Below, in pieces: positions 24,501 to 36,900 of a stretch of DNA of 64,000 nt (position 1 is the stretch's first letter; every line of letters starts with the position of its first letter). Below the pieces are notes generated by a model, which saw only the letters and a list, made by a program, of their open reading frames with translations, had not been told where the DNA came from and did no database searches. Both the position numbers and the translations under genes were made by a program. The stretch comes from Niebla homalea (taxonomy: Eukaryota; Ascomycota; Lecanoromycetes; Lecanorales; Ramalinaceae). The stretch spans positions 62,001 to 126,000 of the forward strand of contig JAHGAU010000004.1 in assembly GCA_019925105.1 (NCBI GenBank), written 5' to 3'.

Positions 24501-25500
24501 AGTTAAACAGGTTTAAATTATGATATTATGGTTAAAGTCTTTAAAAATTTATTACCGTAAAATTATTATTTTTATTAAATAGTTTTTTATTATTATAACG
24601 TTTTTTTCCGCTGTGTATTAAACCGGAATCTGAGCCTAATAAATTTAATATATTTAACTTAAATTTATTAAACCTAAATTTATTATATTATATAAAAGGC
24701 ACTTTTATTAAAAAAGTAATTTTCGCTTAATTTATTAATCTGTTTAATCGGCTAAAAATAATAAATTTTATTAAAGAATAAATAATAAATAATATAATTA
24801 TAATGTATAATTTAAGAATTAATTCCCGTTATTATATAAGGTTAATAGTAAAATAATCTTAACGATAATTTATTCTTTTTTTTAATAACGTAATATAATT
24901 AATAAAAGGCTTATAATTAAACCGATTAATAAGGTTTAATACCGGTAACGTTGGATTTTTCGACCCTCTCTATAAAAATAAGTCCTTTAATATAGCTTTT
25001 ATAATTAAGTATGCCGGGAAATATATTCTTTTCCGGGATATATATATTTTTATTAATCGATTAAAAAATATTACTTAAATAATAAATATATAACTTAGAT
25101 TATTATTAAATTTGAGTTATTTTAATAAGTTAACTTAAATATTTTAATTTTTGGAAAATACATTATGAATAATACCTTTTAAAACCGGGAGCCTTATAAA
25201 TATACGTTAACCATTTTACGGGCTATATATATATTAAATTTTAATAATATTTAAAACTAATTTACGCTTATTTATAATAGGTTAAACTTAGAAATTCAGC
25301 GGGTTTTATAATTATTAAATATCATTATTATTATTAATAATTACTTTAAGCTTATAAATAATTTAATTATAATTAATAAGTTTACGTTACTAAATATTAT
25401 ATACCTCCGTAAATATATCCGTAAAATCGTAAAATAAATATATTATTTTAAGGTAACCGGAATTTTTTAGAAAATTCAGAAGCTGGTTTTTTTTTAATTA
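24500..25500. other. RIP-degraded AT-rich DNA between Gypsy-N and Gypsy-M
   Basis: Probably retroelement-derived (5' part of Gypsy-M or N), but I recognise no motif. Contains CTTCCGGAAG-like inverted bits near 24240-24360 only on its left margin. Confidence 0.4.
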
Positions 25501-26099
25501 TTAATGTTATCTTTTTAAATATATAAATAAAATAAAGCTTATAATATATAATCTTAAAAAAAAGGATAACGGTAATTACCCTTAACGTCATAGAAAAAAA
25601 TACTAACGTTAAATTAAGGAAAATTAAAATCCTTAAAAAAAGTCCGATTTTAATATTAAATGCGTTCTATAAAATAAAGGGTTAATTAAGCCTTTATATT
25701 TAAGGATAAAGAAGGAAAAAATATATTACCCGATAAAAAGGAATTAAAAAGATCTTAAGATAATAATAACCTTATTATAAAGAAGGTATATTTTATATAT
25801 TAATCCCTTATACGTTATTAATATATTAAATAGGTATTAAAGTACTTATTATAAAATAAACTTTTTATTTATTTTAAATATAATTATTAAAAATCAGAGG
25901 GAATAAATTTAGGTACTTTTCAGGCCTTTTTACTAAATTAACGGATTTAATCCGTTAATAATTAATATATATAAGCTTATTAGATTAATAATACATTACT
26001 TATAATTATTAATTTTATTATAATAAAGAATACGTACCCTATAAACCTTATTTTTAAGGCATATTAATACATTATAAACAAAGTTTATTAACCCTTAAT

Positions 26100-26423
26100 T
26101 TACCCGCAATAAACTTTTATATAGATAATGGGTATCCTATTACGATTATTAAGCGTAATATTATATTCTCTTAAATTTTAAATTTGGATATTAAAATCCA
26201 GAAATTACTTAAGTTAATTCCGGTTATAAATATTAATAATTTTAAGTCGATCACCGATAAATTTATAATACTTAATTTATTCTTCTTAAAGAAAAAAAAC
26301 ATAATATTTACCTTAAGAAAAACCTTAATTAAAATTTATTTAACATCTAATTTATTTATTAATATTTTAATCGCTACCGATATTATAATTCTTAATAAAA
26401 CAATAATTAATTTTAATAATTAA
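26100..26423 (+). pseudogene. Gypsy-M aspartic protease
   Basis: Retroviral-type protease that would process the polyprotein. The frame runs FYIDNGYPITIIKRNIIF (catalytic D-[ST]-G, now DNG), then LLKLIPVININNFKS, FIILNLFF and finally LFINILIATDIIILNK, the I-L-I-G-x-D-I box that closes fungal Gypsy proteases. A single TAA near the start interrupts an otherwise open 79-codon stretch (26184-26423). The Ser/Thr-to-Asn change in the active site fits G-to-A mutation of a Ser codon. Confidence 0.85.
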
Positions 26424-26785
26424 AAATGTATTATTAATATTCATAAAAATATAAGTATTACGGTAATTACGTTTATAAAGGAAGTAATATAGCTATAATA
26501 TATAATTTACATAAAATAATAAATTTAAATCCTAGCTTATAATACGGTATAAATATTAATTATATTTTAAAAAAAATACTTTATAAGAATTATTAAAGTC
26601 CGGGATTTTATTTTTAAACCATAGCTAATACCATTTTATAATCTTAAATTCCGAGGTAATATATTTACGCATATTGTTAACTTCAAAATATCCGTTATTT
26701 AAATTAAAAACGATATTAATTAAAAGATTAACTTATTATATAAAGTAAAACTTAAAGTTTTATACGATTTACCCCCGTAATTTTA

Positions 26786-26960
26786 TGTCAGGGACTCAGT
26801 AAGGGTAAGGGTGAATATGACTGAATTTCAACTATGAAGAGAAATCTATGGTACAGTATGCATGCATGCAAGTGTGCGGAGGGCATGCGCTAGGCTCGAT
26901 TGGGCCTAGCGCATTCACTGGGCTCTTAGCTATCAGCATCGCAGTCCTCACACCGTGACA
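26786..26960 (+). mobile_element. Solo LTR S (175 bp) with TTTTA duplication
   Basis: TGTCAGGG...CACCGTGACA with 5 bp TGTCA/TGACA inverted ends, flanked exactly by TTTTA at 26781-26785 and 26961-26965. Inserted in Gypsy-M between protease and RT. GC-rich and without RIP; contains the palindromic GCGCTAGGCTCGATTGGGCCTAGCGC region (about 26888-26913) and an ATGCATGCATGC run. Orientation is arbitrary. Confidence 0.9.
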
Positions 26961-27419
26961 TTTTATTATATAATAATTTTAAGTTTATTAATATTATTCG
27001 TTACTTACGGGTGGAGAACTTAAAAATCTAAGTTATAAATTCGTAAAGCCGCCTTAATAATAATATTAAATTTTCATATTTTCTAAAATAATTTTTATAG
27101 CTTTTAATTATTTAAAGATTTACTTAAGCTAATTATTATAAATTAATAATTATAAAGCATAAGTTTAATTTAACAGCGTTAAGATTTATATATAAAACGG
27201 AAATGTATAAATTTAATTAAGCAATATCGTTAAAGAACTTAGTAATATATTTAAAAAATAATAATATTAAAATTAATATTCTAGAATATTAATATATATT
27301 TATTAATTTTTAACTTAATATAATTATTAAACTTAAGAAAATATATAATATTAAACGTAAATATTAAAAGGTTATAAATTAAGTTTTAAATAAAATATAT
27401 AATAAGGGTAAGTTATATT

Positions 27420-27820
27420 AATTTATATAATTTACGGAGTTTTTATACATTGCTTTTATCGTTTAACGTAATACCTTAAACGGACGTAAAGGCCATACTT
27501 TAATTAATATTTAATTACTTAATAAAATTATAATTTCCGATTTATATCTATTATTATTATAGTAAAAAATGATTTCTTTAATTATAAGTTATAAATATAT
27601 TACTATAATCGATATCCGTGGTTATTTTTATTAATTTCTTATACGTAAATTTAATTAGTATAAACTTTGTATTATTTTCTATAAAAATTAAAAGGAATCT
27701 TAAATTGTATTAATAGGTTTTAAAGGTAGTCCTTTATATATATAAAGATAAATAAATAATATATTACGTTTAATAGAAGATTTTATATAAATATTTATAA
27801 ATAATATAAATATTTTTAGG
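27420..27820 (+). pseudogene. Gypsy-M reverse transcriptase, N-terminal half
   Basis: Reading through stops: FTEFLYIAFIV, LNGRKGHTLIN (W-R-x-V-V-D-I block), YITIID-type and GYFYQFLIRKFN (the D-x-R-G-x-F-x-Q block), then VLIGFKGSPLYI and NNILR, ending in FINNINIF at 27794-27817, equivalent to YVDDIVIF. Both catalytic Asp read Asn. The order and wording match fungal Gypsy RTs with a G-S-P-x-Y-V-Q-R-Q fingerprint. Truncated by LINE D three codons later. Confidence 0.88.
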
Positions 27821-27828
27821 ATTGGGTC

Positions 27829-29788
27829 ATGGCGACGAATAAAGGGACCCCAAAAGTCCAAAACGATAGGTATACGTATAGCTCTCGTAATAGTAAAGAA
27901 AGTATATTAAGTACGATAAGTAGAAGTAGCGTAATAGTTAAAAATAAGGTATTAAACAGGTAAAAAACCTATATTAATAGAAATGGCGATAATATATATA
28001 AGTAATATAATAATAATAAACCGGATAACGCTTAAAATAAATAAGGAAATTAAGGTTAATAAAATATACGTATTGAAATACGTAAAACACGTAATAATAA
28101 TACGGAGGTAATAAGTAAATAAGGGGGTAAAAAGGCCGGTATAATATTAACGGCGAGGGGTACGGGCGGGGGGAAAAGGTAGAAAAACTGCGGTAAAAGT
28201 ATTATTAAAGGTATATAAACGGGAAATAAAAATAATAAAGAAGATAAAGCCTTAAGGGATTAAAAGTAAAAAGCGGAAATAATATATCGCCCGATAAATA
28301 AGGGTAAAAGGGCGGTAAAAAAAAAGGGGTAAAGGCTTTAAAAGGGCTTTTTATAATAAAGTAAAAGGATATTACGTTAAAGACTTAATTAATATTACGG
28401 ATTAAATTAAAAAACGTAAAAAACTTTTATATGAAAATAGGGGTAAAACTGGGGGAGGCAGAACGGCTATAAGGCTCTTAAAAGGCAATAATAAAAGCGT
28501 TAATAAAGGGTAAAGACGGCAGTTTAAGGTTAAGTATATAAAGCGAGAATATAAAGGTAACGGCTTTTTAAGCGAGAAAAAGCTAAATAATAAAAGTAAT
28601 AAAAAGGGTACCCGCGGTAAAAAAATAAAGGGATAACGGAGGAAAAAACGGCCGTATTAAGGAAAACGAGGATAATAATAGTTTACCTATTTAATAATAA
28701 GGAAAGGAATATAATTATAAAAGTAAATTTATTATAATTAATAAAAGCTTTTAAAATAACAGCGGAATTATTAATAAAATAAATTATTATAATACGTAAA
28801 TTATAAAATAAGGATATTCTCCTTAATATAACGTCTTTAAAATTAAAAAAAAGCTTAAAGAAATTTAAAGCTTAAATTAATAAAGGAAAATATAAGTCGG
28901 TTAAGGGTTTAAAGTAATCGTTTTTTATTATAATAAATAAAGTATATTTATTACGTTTTATAAAAGCTAAAAAAAAATTATATTAAAAAATATAAAAAAA
29001 AAGAATATAACTTTTTACTTAAAACTTAAAATCATTAATTATAAACTTCCTCCGGTAATAAAAAACTTAACTCCTTAAAACGCGTAAAAAGGTACTTTAC
29101 CGTTATATTAAACGTAACGTTAATAAAGATATATAATAATATTTTAAATAAAAAAATTATTAAAAAAAGATTTCTTAAAATAACTTAATTATAAAATAAA
29201 ACGGTAAATATTTATTAATATTTTAAGTATAAAAGCTATAAATATATTATTATAAAATATTTTAATATTATAAAATATATAATTTACGTTAAAACTTATA
29301 ATATTTATAAGTATATAAAGTTAATAATTATAAAGTTAATAAAAAGTACGTGTAAATACGTTACGTATAATAAAGAGGGATATCCAATATAGGATTTTAA
29401 ATATATAATAAAAGTTAAAGAGATTCAACGTAAAGAGATCCGGATAACCGTAAAAATCCAACGGTATAATACATATAAGATTAATTTAACGGGTTAATTA
29501 AAAGTAACTTGAACATATAAGCTTAATTAATTAAATTATAAAAAATAAATAATAAAAATGGATAAATTAAAAAAAAGGAAGCTTTTTATAATCCCGACCT
29601 TAAAAGCCGGCTACCTTATGTCTTTAATAATAACGGGGAAAATATTAAGTTAAAAAACGTTTAACTTTAATAAGAAGTCCGTAATTTAAACGGGTATAAA
29701 AAAGGGAGCCTTTATAAAGGTTAATATATAATATATTAACGCTTTTAAGAACAATATAATATAACGTTTATAATAAAAGAATTAAAAT
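27829..29788 (+). mobile_element. LINE D, 5' segment (ORF1 to ORF2 start)
   Basis: Begins ATGGCGACGAATAAAGGGACCCC. ORF1 runs about 1.7 kb with many stops. Interrupted by LINE E at the duplicated target AATAATACCGAT (29789-29800 and 41356-41367), then resumes at 41356. Only a few bases lie between the Gypsy-M catalytic box and this ATG. No duplication matches D's 3' flank, so the 5' junction is not a simple insertion. Confidence 0.9.
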
Positions 29789-29829
29789 AATAATACCGAT
29801 AAAAAAATTATAAAGCGAAAAGGATCCGA

Positions 29830-31600
29830 ATAGCGACGAACAACGGGACCCTAAAGGTTCAAAACGATATACGCGTATATAGCTTAAGTAATAATAAGGT
29901 AAATACCTTAATTACGATAAGCAGAAGCGGAATAATAATAGAAATAAAGGGGGTAAAAAGGTAAACGTCCCTTATTAACGGAAATAATAATAATTTATAC
30001 GGATAACGTAATAAATATATAATAAAAAATTCTTAAATTAAATAAAAAATTTATAATTAACGAGATACGCGTAAAAAAACGTATATAACGCGTAAAAATA
30101 ACGTAATTATAAAAAGTAAATAAAGGATAAAAAAGAAAGGGATAATATATGGTAACGGATAGAAAATAAACGGGGGCAAAGAAAACCTTATTAAGTATAT
30201 ATAAATTAAAAGAAAACCGGATAAAAATAAAATAATATCGGGTAATTAAGGATAAGTTATAAAAAAAGGTAACCGTTAAATATATAAAAAGAATATAATA
30301 AGGGAAAAAGCGGTAAGAATATTAAAAAACCTCCTTATAATTAAATAGAAAAATATTATATTAAAAACCAAACCGATATTATAAATTAAGTTACGGGGGG
30401 TAAAAGACTTTTATATAAAAATAAAGGCGGGATTAAGGGATTTAAAAAGGTTACGTAAAGCTTAAAAAACATTAATAAGGGTACCGGCAAAAGGAAATAA
30501 AAAGAATTAAAGAGATTATATATAAAATAAAAAAGCGACGGGAGAAGCTTTACGGATAAGGATAAAAATAAATTAAATAATAAAAATTATAAAAGTAATA
30601 ACTATATTAATAATAAAGGAAATAAAGGTTAAGGAGAAAATAACGGTATTAAGGAAGGTAAAAATAATAACTATATAATTATTAAGTAAAAAGGAAAAGA
30701 ATATAATTATAAAAATAAACCCTTTATAATTAATAAAAGCGTTTAAAATAACGGAGGAGTTATTAATAAAATAAATTATTACGGTACGTAAATTATAAAA
30801 TAAGGATATCCTTTTTAATATAGCTTTATTAAAAACGAAAATAAGGCTTAAAAAGTTAAAAGGATAAATTAATAAAAAAGATATAAAATAATAAAAATAT
30901 TAAAATAAGTATTTATTATTACGGTAAACGGAATATATTTAATAAAATTTATAAAAAAGGAAAAGGAAATTACCTTAAAACGGATAAAAAGGGAGAATAT
31001 AATCCTTTATCGCGGGTTAAAGATCGTTAATTATAGTTTTCCTTCCGTAATAAAAAGGCTAAATACCCTTAACCGGATAAAAAGGTACTTTACGGTTATT
31101 TTAAACGTAATATTAATAAGAGTATATAACGATATCTTCGATAAAAAAGTAATAAAGAATAAATCCCTTAAATTAATAAGGCTATAAAATTAAGTAACGG
31201 ATATTTATTAATACTTTAAATATTAAGGGTATAAATATATTATTATAAAATACTTAAATAATATAAAATATATAATATATATTAAAGGGTATAATATATA
31301 TAAATACGTAAACTTAATAATAAAGAACCTAATAAAAAATATATTAAAATACGTAATATATAAGAATAATAATTATTTAACGTAAAACTTATAATATATA
31401 ATAAAGGTTAAAGAAACTTAATATAAAAAGATTAAGATAATAATTAAGGTTTAATATTATAATTTATATATATTTAAATTAATAAAATAATTAAAAATAA
31501 TTTAAAATATAAATAAAACTTATTAAATAAAAAAGGATAAAACGTAATAATTAATAACGTAAAAAAAAGGAGGCTTATAGCGATATTAACCCTTAAAACC
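29830..31600 (+). pseudogene. LINE E ORF1 with CCHC zinc knuckles
   Basis: Gag-like RNA-binding protein remnant. Near 31200-31330 the frame reads DIY-Q-YFKY, GYKYIIIKYLNNIKY, IIYIKGYNIYKY, followed by YVIYKNNNYLT. The spacing is that of two C-x2-C-x4-H-x4-C knuckles plus a third C-x2-C, but every expected Cys and His is Tyr. The start codon is also lost. Other Tad-like ORF1 proteins have the same knuckles at the C-terminus. The end is approximate. Confidence 0.8.
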
Positions 31601-31779
31601 GGCCGTCCGACCGGGATAATTATTATAATAAAAAAATTAAAATAAATAATATTTAATTTTAAAAAGAAATTATTTATATAAATAAAAGTTAATAAAAAGA
31701 ATTTAATAGAAATTAATATATAATATATTTATACTTTTAAGGGTAATATAATATAACGTATATAAAGAAGTAATTAAAA

Positions 31780-33950
31780 TTATAATATTAATATTTTAAT
31801 TTAAGGAAATAAAAAATATTAATATTATAATAATATAAAAGTTACCGTATAATTTATATATACGTTCTTTAATTAACCCGGGAAATAATTTTTATTTAAC
31901 CTTTAAAAGAAACGAGAAAATACGGATATATTTCTTTATAAATAAGAGGTTAAATATAGATAATTAAAACGTTATTTATTACGGAAAGAATATATATATA
32001 TTCTGAATTATATAAGAAAAAAATATTAGGGGAAACTTAAATATTTATTAATGCGTATAATCCGCCGCCGGTTAATAAAAAAGGGCCCTTTATAATCCCG
32101 TTACTTAAAGAAGTTATAACCGTATTTAATAAGTATTTTTTAACAAACGATTTTAATTTTTATTATATTAGATAGAATAAAAAAGGGCGTACGATTAATT
32201 ATATTAAGTTTAAAAAATTATTAATAATTATTACCCGGTTTAATTTTACGTTATTAATTTTAAAAGGGATTATAATATAAAAAAACCAAAGATTTAAAAT
32301 TACGATTAATTTAACGTTTAACTTAAAAAATATCGTTAATATAATTATTACATACGGGTTATAAAAGGATTTAAAATATAGCTTAAATTATATATTAATA
32401 TAAATAACCTTAAATTAAACCGTTAATACGATCTTATTATTACCGGTAAGGAAAATATAAAAAATAATTAAAGAAATAAAGGTTTATATCAAAACGGAGG
32501 AAACGGTAATATAGTTCGCGGACCTCCTTTAATTAAATAATAAAGACCGGATTAACCTTTTTATAAAATAAATAATAAAAATATTACATAAAATAATTAA
32601 TAGAATAATCCTGTTAATAAAGCTTTCTTAAAGAGTTAAAACCTATTAAAATAAAGGATATATAACCGCAATTATAAAAATAAAAAGGTTAATTAAGTAA
32701 ACTTTTAAGTATAAAAATTAAAAGATATTTAATTAATTAAAGGTTATTGAAAAGGAAAAAAAAGATTATTAAGAAAATTAAATAAATATACTTTTAATTT
32801 ATAATATATAATTTATTGGTCTCATTTCGTAATATCTAGAAGTTAATAAAATATAATAAAGAATAAGATAAAAAATTAAAGTTCATTTTTAAATTCCTAT
32901 TCCTTAAGAAATCCGATAATATATTAATTAATACCTTTAACGGTAAGATTAAGGCCCTTAAAAAAGTATTTTTCCCTCCTCCGTTAAAAGTTAATTTAAA
33001 AGATATTAATAACGTTACGTATTTTAACTTTATATTAATAAATAAAATAATAATATAAAATATAATAATTAAAGCGATTAATAAATTAAAGAAAAATAAA
33101 GCCTTAAAATTAAATAAAATTCTTAATAAATTTTTATTAATAATAACCTTATTATTTAGGAAAATCTTTATTTACTTTTTTTTTTAAGTATACTTTAATA
33201 TTAATTATTATTTACGTAAGTTTAAGGAAGTAAAAATAATTATTTTTAAGAAGCTTATTAAGCCGGATTTCTTTAAAATAAAGTCTTATAAATTTATTAT
33301 ATTTTTTTATATGTTAAAAAAAACTTTAAAAACGGTAATAATAAAGATCCTTAATAATTATATACAGAATTACGGATTTCTTCCCGATTAATAAATAAGA
33401 ATAAAAAGAAATTAGTATATAAAAATAGCTTTTAAAGGATTAATTAATAACATATATACGATATAAGGTTACGGGAAAAAGTATATTATAAGTTTTCTTT
33501 TTCTTAATATTATAAGTATTTTTAATAAAATAAATTATTAAAGGTTATTACTTAACTTAAGGAAGAAGGGAATATTACTTTTTTTAATTAAGTAAATAAA
33601 GAGTTTCTTAAGTAATTAAGTTATATTAATTAATTTAAGATAAAAAATAAACTTAATAAAGCCCGTTATAACGGGGATTCCTTAAGGATTACTTATTTTT
33701 CTTATATTATTTTTATTCTTTAATAATTTATGAATCGAAAAGTTCGTTAAATTAAAATAAAAGGTTTAAATTAAAAGCTTTATTAATAATATTTACCTTT
33801 TAATTTATAATATTTTTATATATATAAATTATTTAGAATTAAAATAAGCTTATAAAGTTTATCTTTAATAAATAAAAACTTATAAAACTTAATTTATATT
33901 ATATAAGTATAAGTTTATTTATATAATTTACAGCTTAAAGCTATATAATA
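31780..33950 (+). pseudogene. LINE E ORF2, N-terminal part: endonuclease and RT
   Basis: The endonuclease opens near 31830 with a K-L-P-Y-N-LYIRSLINPG stretch (family: Q-E-P-x). NDFNFYYI occurs near 32150. The RT box FINNI is at 33779-33793, followed by the T-Y-N-I-F stretch. Stops throughout; both RT Asp read Asn. It continues after LINE F. Confidence 0.8.
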
Positions 33951-36900
33951 TTGATTGATTGATTGATTTATACTACGGATCTAGTTAGGTTAATTCCGGC
34001 GTTCCTTAATACTCGGTTGTTTAACCTTATTAATAACCGTAAAAACCCGATATTTATTACGTTAAGAATAAAAACCAATATTTACCCAGCCTTTACTTTC
34101 GTTTTAAGGATTAAGAATATTTATGGCTATTTAAAAAATAAGAACTTATTTATATGCCTTTTTAAGAAAACCTATAATACTATAATTAAATCTACTTAAG
34201 GGTTACCCTTAAATTTATTATTCTTTTATTACCTTACGGGTCTATTTAATATTAAAATTTCAAAATTCCAATTATATTATTAAATATCTTTACCGATATA
34301 TATATTATTATTACCTTATTTATACGACTTTATTAACCGACGTAATATTATTTCTTATATTATTCCGGTATTTATAGTCTTTTTAGCTTCCTATTAAATA
34401 TAGTTTTCTTACCGCTACTTTTTACCCCCGGGTCAGCGGTAAAGTTTCTTAATTAAGTCTTTAACCGCCTTATTTATTTCTTTAATTAAGCTGAATTATA
34501 ATAATAAGTTTATAATTATTATAAATTTAACGGCCACTTTAATACCTTTTTTATTAATAAATATTTAATAATAATTATTAATCCTTATTCTTTTAATTAA
34601 TCCCGGTTTAAGCTCCTTAAATAATAAATAGGAGATTAATATATATATAGTATCCTACTTCTAGTATCTATATTTATAGTTAACGTTAATTTAATTATTA
34701 ACGTATACGATAAAGAAAAAATAAGTTAAGCCGTTTTTATTTATCCGGAGTTAGATTATTAATATATTATTACTTTTCTTTATAATCCCGTAACGCCGAA
34801 AATACTTATTAATAACTTTATCGCTATTTAAAGCCGGGTATTATTATTCTTAAGGGATTAATTCTTTATATTTACGTTAACGCTTTATTTATTTCTTTAT
34901 AATTTATAGGGTAATCGTTATTAACTTCACCCTTATAACCTTTTTCTCCTTCGCCGTTTTTACTTTAAATAAGAATCTATATACTTTTACGTTAACTTTT
35001 TAAACGTAAATTAAGTTAACCTTTTTCTTAATTTACTTTAATTTAACTTCCGTAAAGAAAATAAGTACCGTTTTTTTACGTTTTTTTAATTAAGGCCTTT
35101 TATAGTTTTAATAAATACGTTCGTTTTTTATTAACGTAATTAAGTTTATATTTTTTTTAAGTTTCGTTTTAATAATTATTTAATTAAGGGTTAACTTTAT
35201 TAATAATATAAAGATCTTAAATTTTAATATTAAGAGGGGAGTTGCTTTATATATTTTACTTATTATTTTTAAGTATCGGTTTTAAACCTTTTATAATTAT
35301 CGGATAAACTTTTTTTTATATTTAAGCGTATCTTCGGGTACGTATTAAATAGCTATTACGTACGTTATTATAGGCTTTATAACCGTTTAATAAACGGTTT
35401 TAATTTTTTATAAGGTAGCTCCTTACGTTAACGCCGTAAGGTAAATAAAGTCTTTTTTTTATAAAATTATCTTCTTTTAAACCTTTCTTATATAATCCTT
35501 TTAATCTAGTTTTTTATTAATTTATAGGTTAAGTATTTTAATATTAACTTCCGGTTTTACCGTTATATTATTTAAATTTACCGTAATTATTATATTATAT
35601 AGCTTTAAGCTTTTTATTATATAAATAAGCTTATATTTATATAAAGTAAATTAAATTTTATATATCTTTATTTATTATAAATAAACTTTATAGGTTTATT
35701 TTAACTTTAAATAATTTATATAAATAAACGTATTATAAATTAAGAAATAAATATTATTAATAAAGCTTTTTATTTAAACTTTTTATTTTAACTTTATTAA
35801 GTATTTAATAAGTAAATTATTAAAGAATTAAAATAAAACCAGGAAAATAAATAATTTTTAAGGAATCCTTATTATTACGGGCTTTATTATATTTATTTTT
35901 TATCTTAGGTTAATTAACGTTATTTAATTATTTAAAAAACTCTTTATTTAATTTATAAGGAAAAATAAAACCCTTTTTTTCCGTAAATTATATAATAACC
36001 TTTAATAATTTACTTTATTAAATACCCTTATAATATTTTAAGAAAGAAAACTTATAATATATTTCTTTTTATAACCTTATATTATATATATATTATTAAT
36101 TAAACCTTTAAAAGCCGTTTCCGTTAATTATTTTCTTTTTACCTTTATTTATTAATTAAGGAGTAATTTATACTCTTTTATATAATTATTTAAAATCTTT
36201 ACGATTATTATTTTTAAAGTTTTTTTTAATATATAAAGGAATACTATAAGTTTATATAATTTTACCTTTAAGTAATTTAACTTAATTAACTTCTTAAGGA
36301 TAACTATTTTAATTTTTTTAAATTTATAAAAGTAATATCCTATATTAAAATAAGCTTAAAATAAATAAATAAAAACCTCTTTAAATAATAACGTTATTAT
36401 AGATAAGAATTTATTTAATATACCGTTAAATTTAAGGGTTTTATTTTTCTTCGGTTTATTAATCGTTTTAATTATTATTTCTTAAATTATTATTTTACTT
36501 ATAATTATTAATTTAAAATATATAATACCGTTAATATCTATTAAGTTAACTTCCGATAATAAAGGAAAGAACGCCCCTTTAAGAGCCTTAATTTTACCGT
36601 TAAAGGTATTTATTATTGTAGCGTTTAATCTTTTTTAAGGTAAAAACTTAAAAATAAATTTAAGTTTCTTATTTTATTCTTTACCGTATTTTATTAACTT
36701 TTAAATATTATAAAGGGAAACCGTTAAGTTATATATTATAGCCCGGAAGTACGTTTACTTAACCTTTTAAATAATTCTCTCTTTTTTTTTTAAGTTTCCT
36801 TTAACCATTAAAGCGTTTTTTAGTTTTTATATTTAATAATTTATTTTATAAACGCTTTTACCTTTATAATTATTTTTATATACTTTTTATTTTAATAAGT

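Larger units (their letters stand above)
25500..27828 (+). mobile_element. Gypsy-M fragment: gag end, protease, reverse transcriptase
   Basis: Plus-strand Gypsy element. A basic gag-like stretch (about 25600-25900; YLRIKKEKIYYP, then RRYILYINPLY) precedes a protease (26100-26423) and an RT (27420-27820). Solo LTR S is inserted between protease and RT. The RT stops directly after its catalytic box, where LINE D begins, and no continuation is found right of D or G. So the 3' half of M has been deleted or moved. Confidence 0.83.
29801..33950 (+). mobile_element. LINE E, 5' segment (ORF1, endonuclease, RT)
   Basis: The start is at 29830 (ATAGCGACGAACAACGGGACCC, the ATG mutated to ATA), preceded by a 29-base leader (29801-29829). 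ORF1, ORF2 endonuclease and most of RT are present. LINE F interrupts it about 150 bp after the RT catalytic box, duplicating AGCTATATAATA (33939-33950 and 39739-39750). The remainder is at 39751-41355. Full element about 5.8 kb. Confidence 0.92.

Noticed and set aside
26880..26915. Rho-independent terminator or CRISPR-like palindrome
   Set aside because: The GCGCTAGG...CCTAGCGC palindrome lies inside solo LTR S of a fungal genome, with no array and no adjacent gene.
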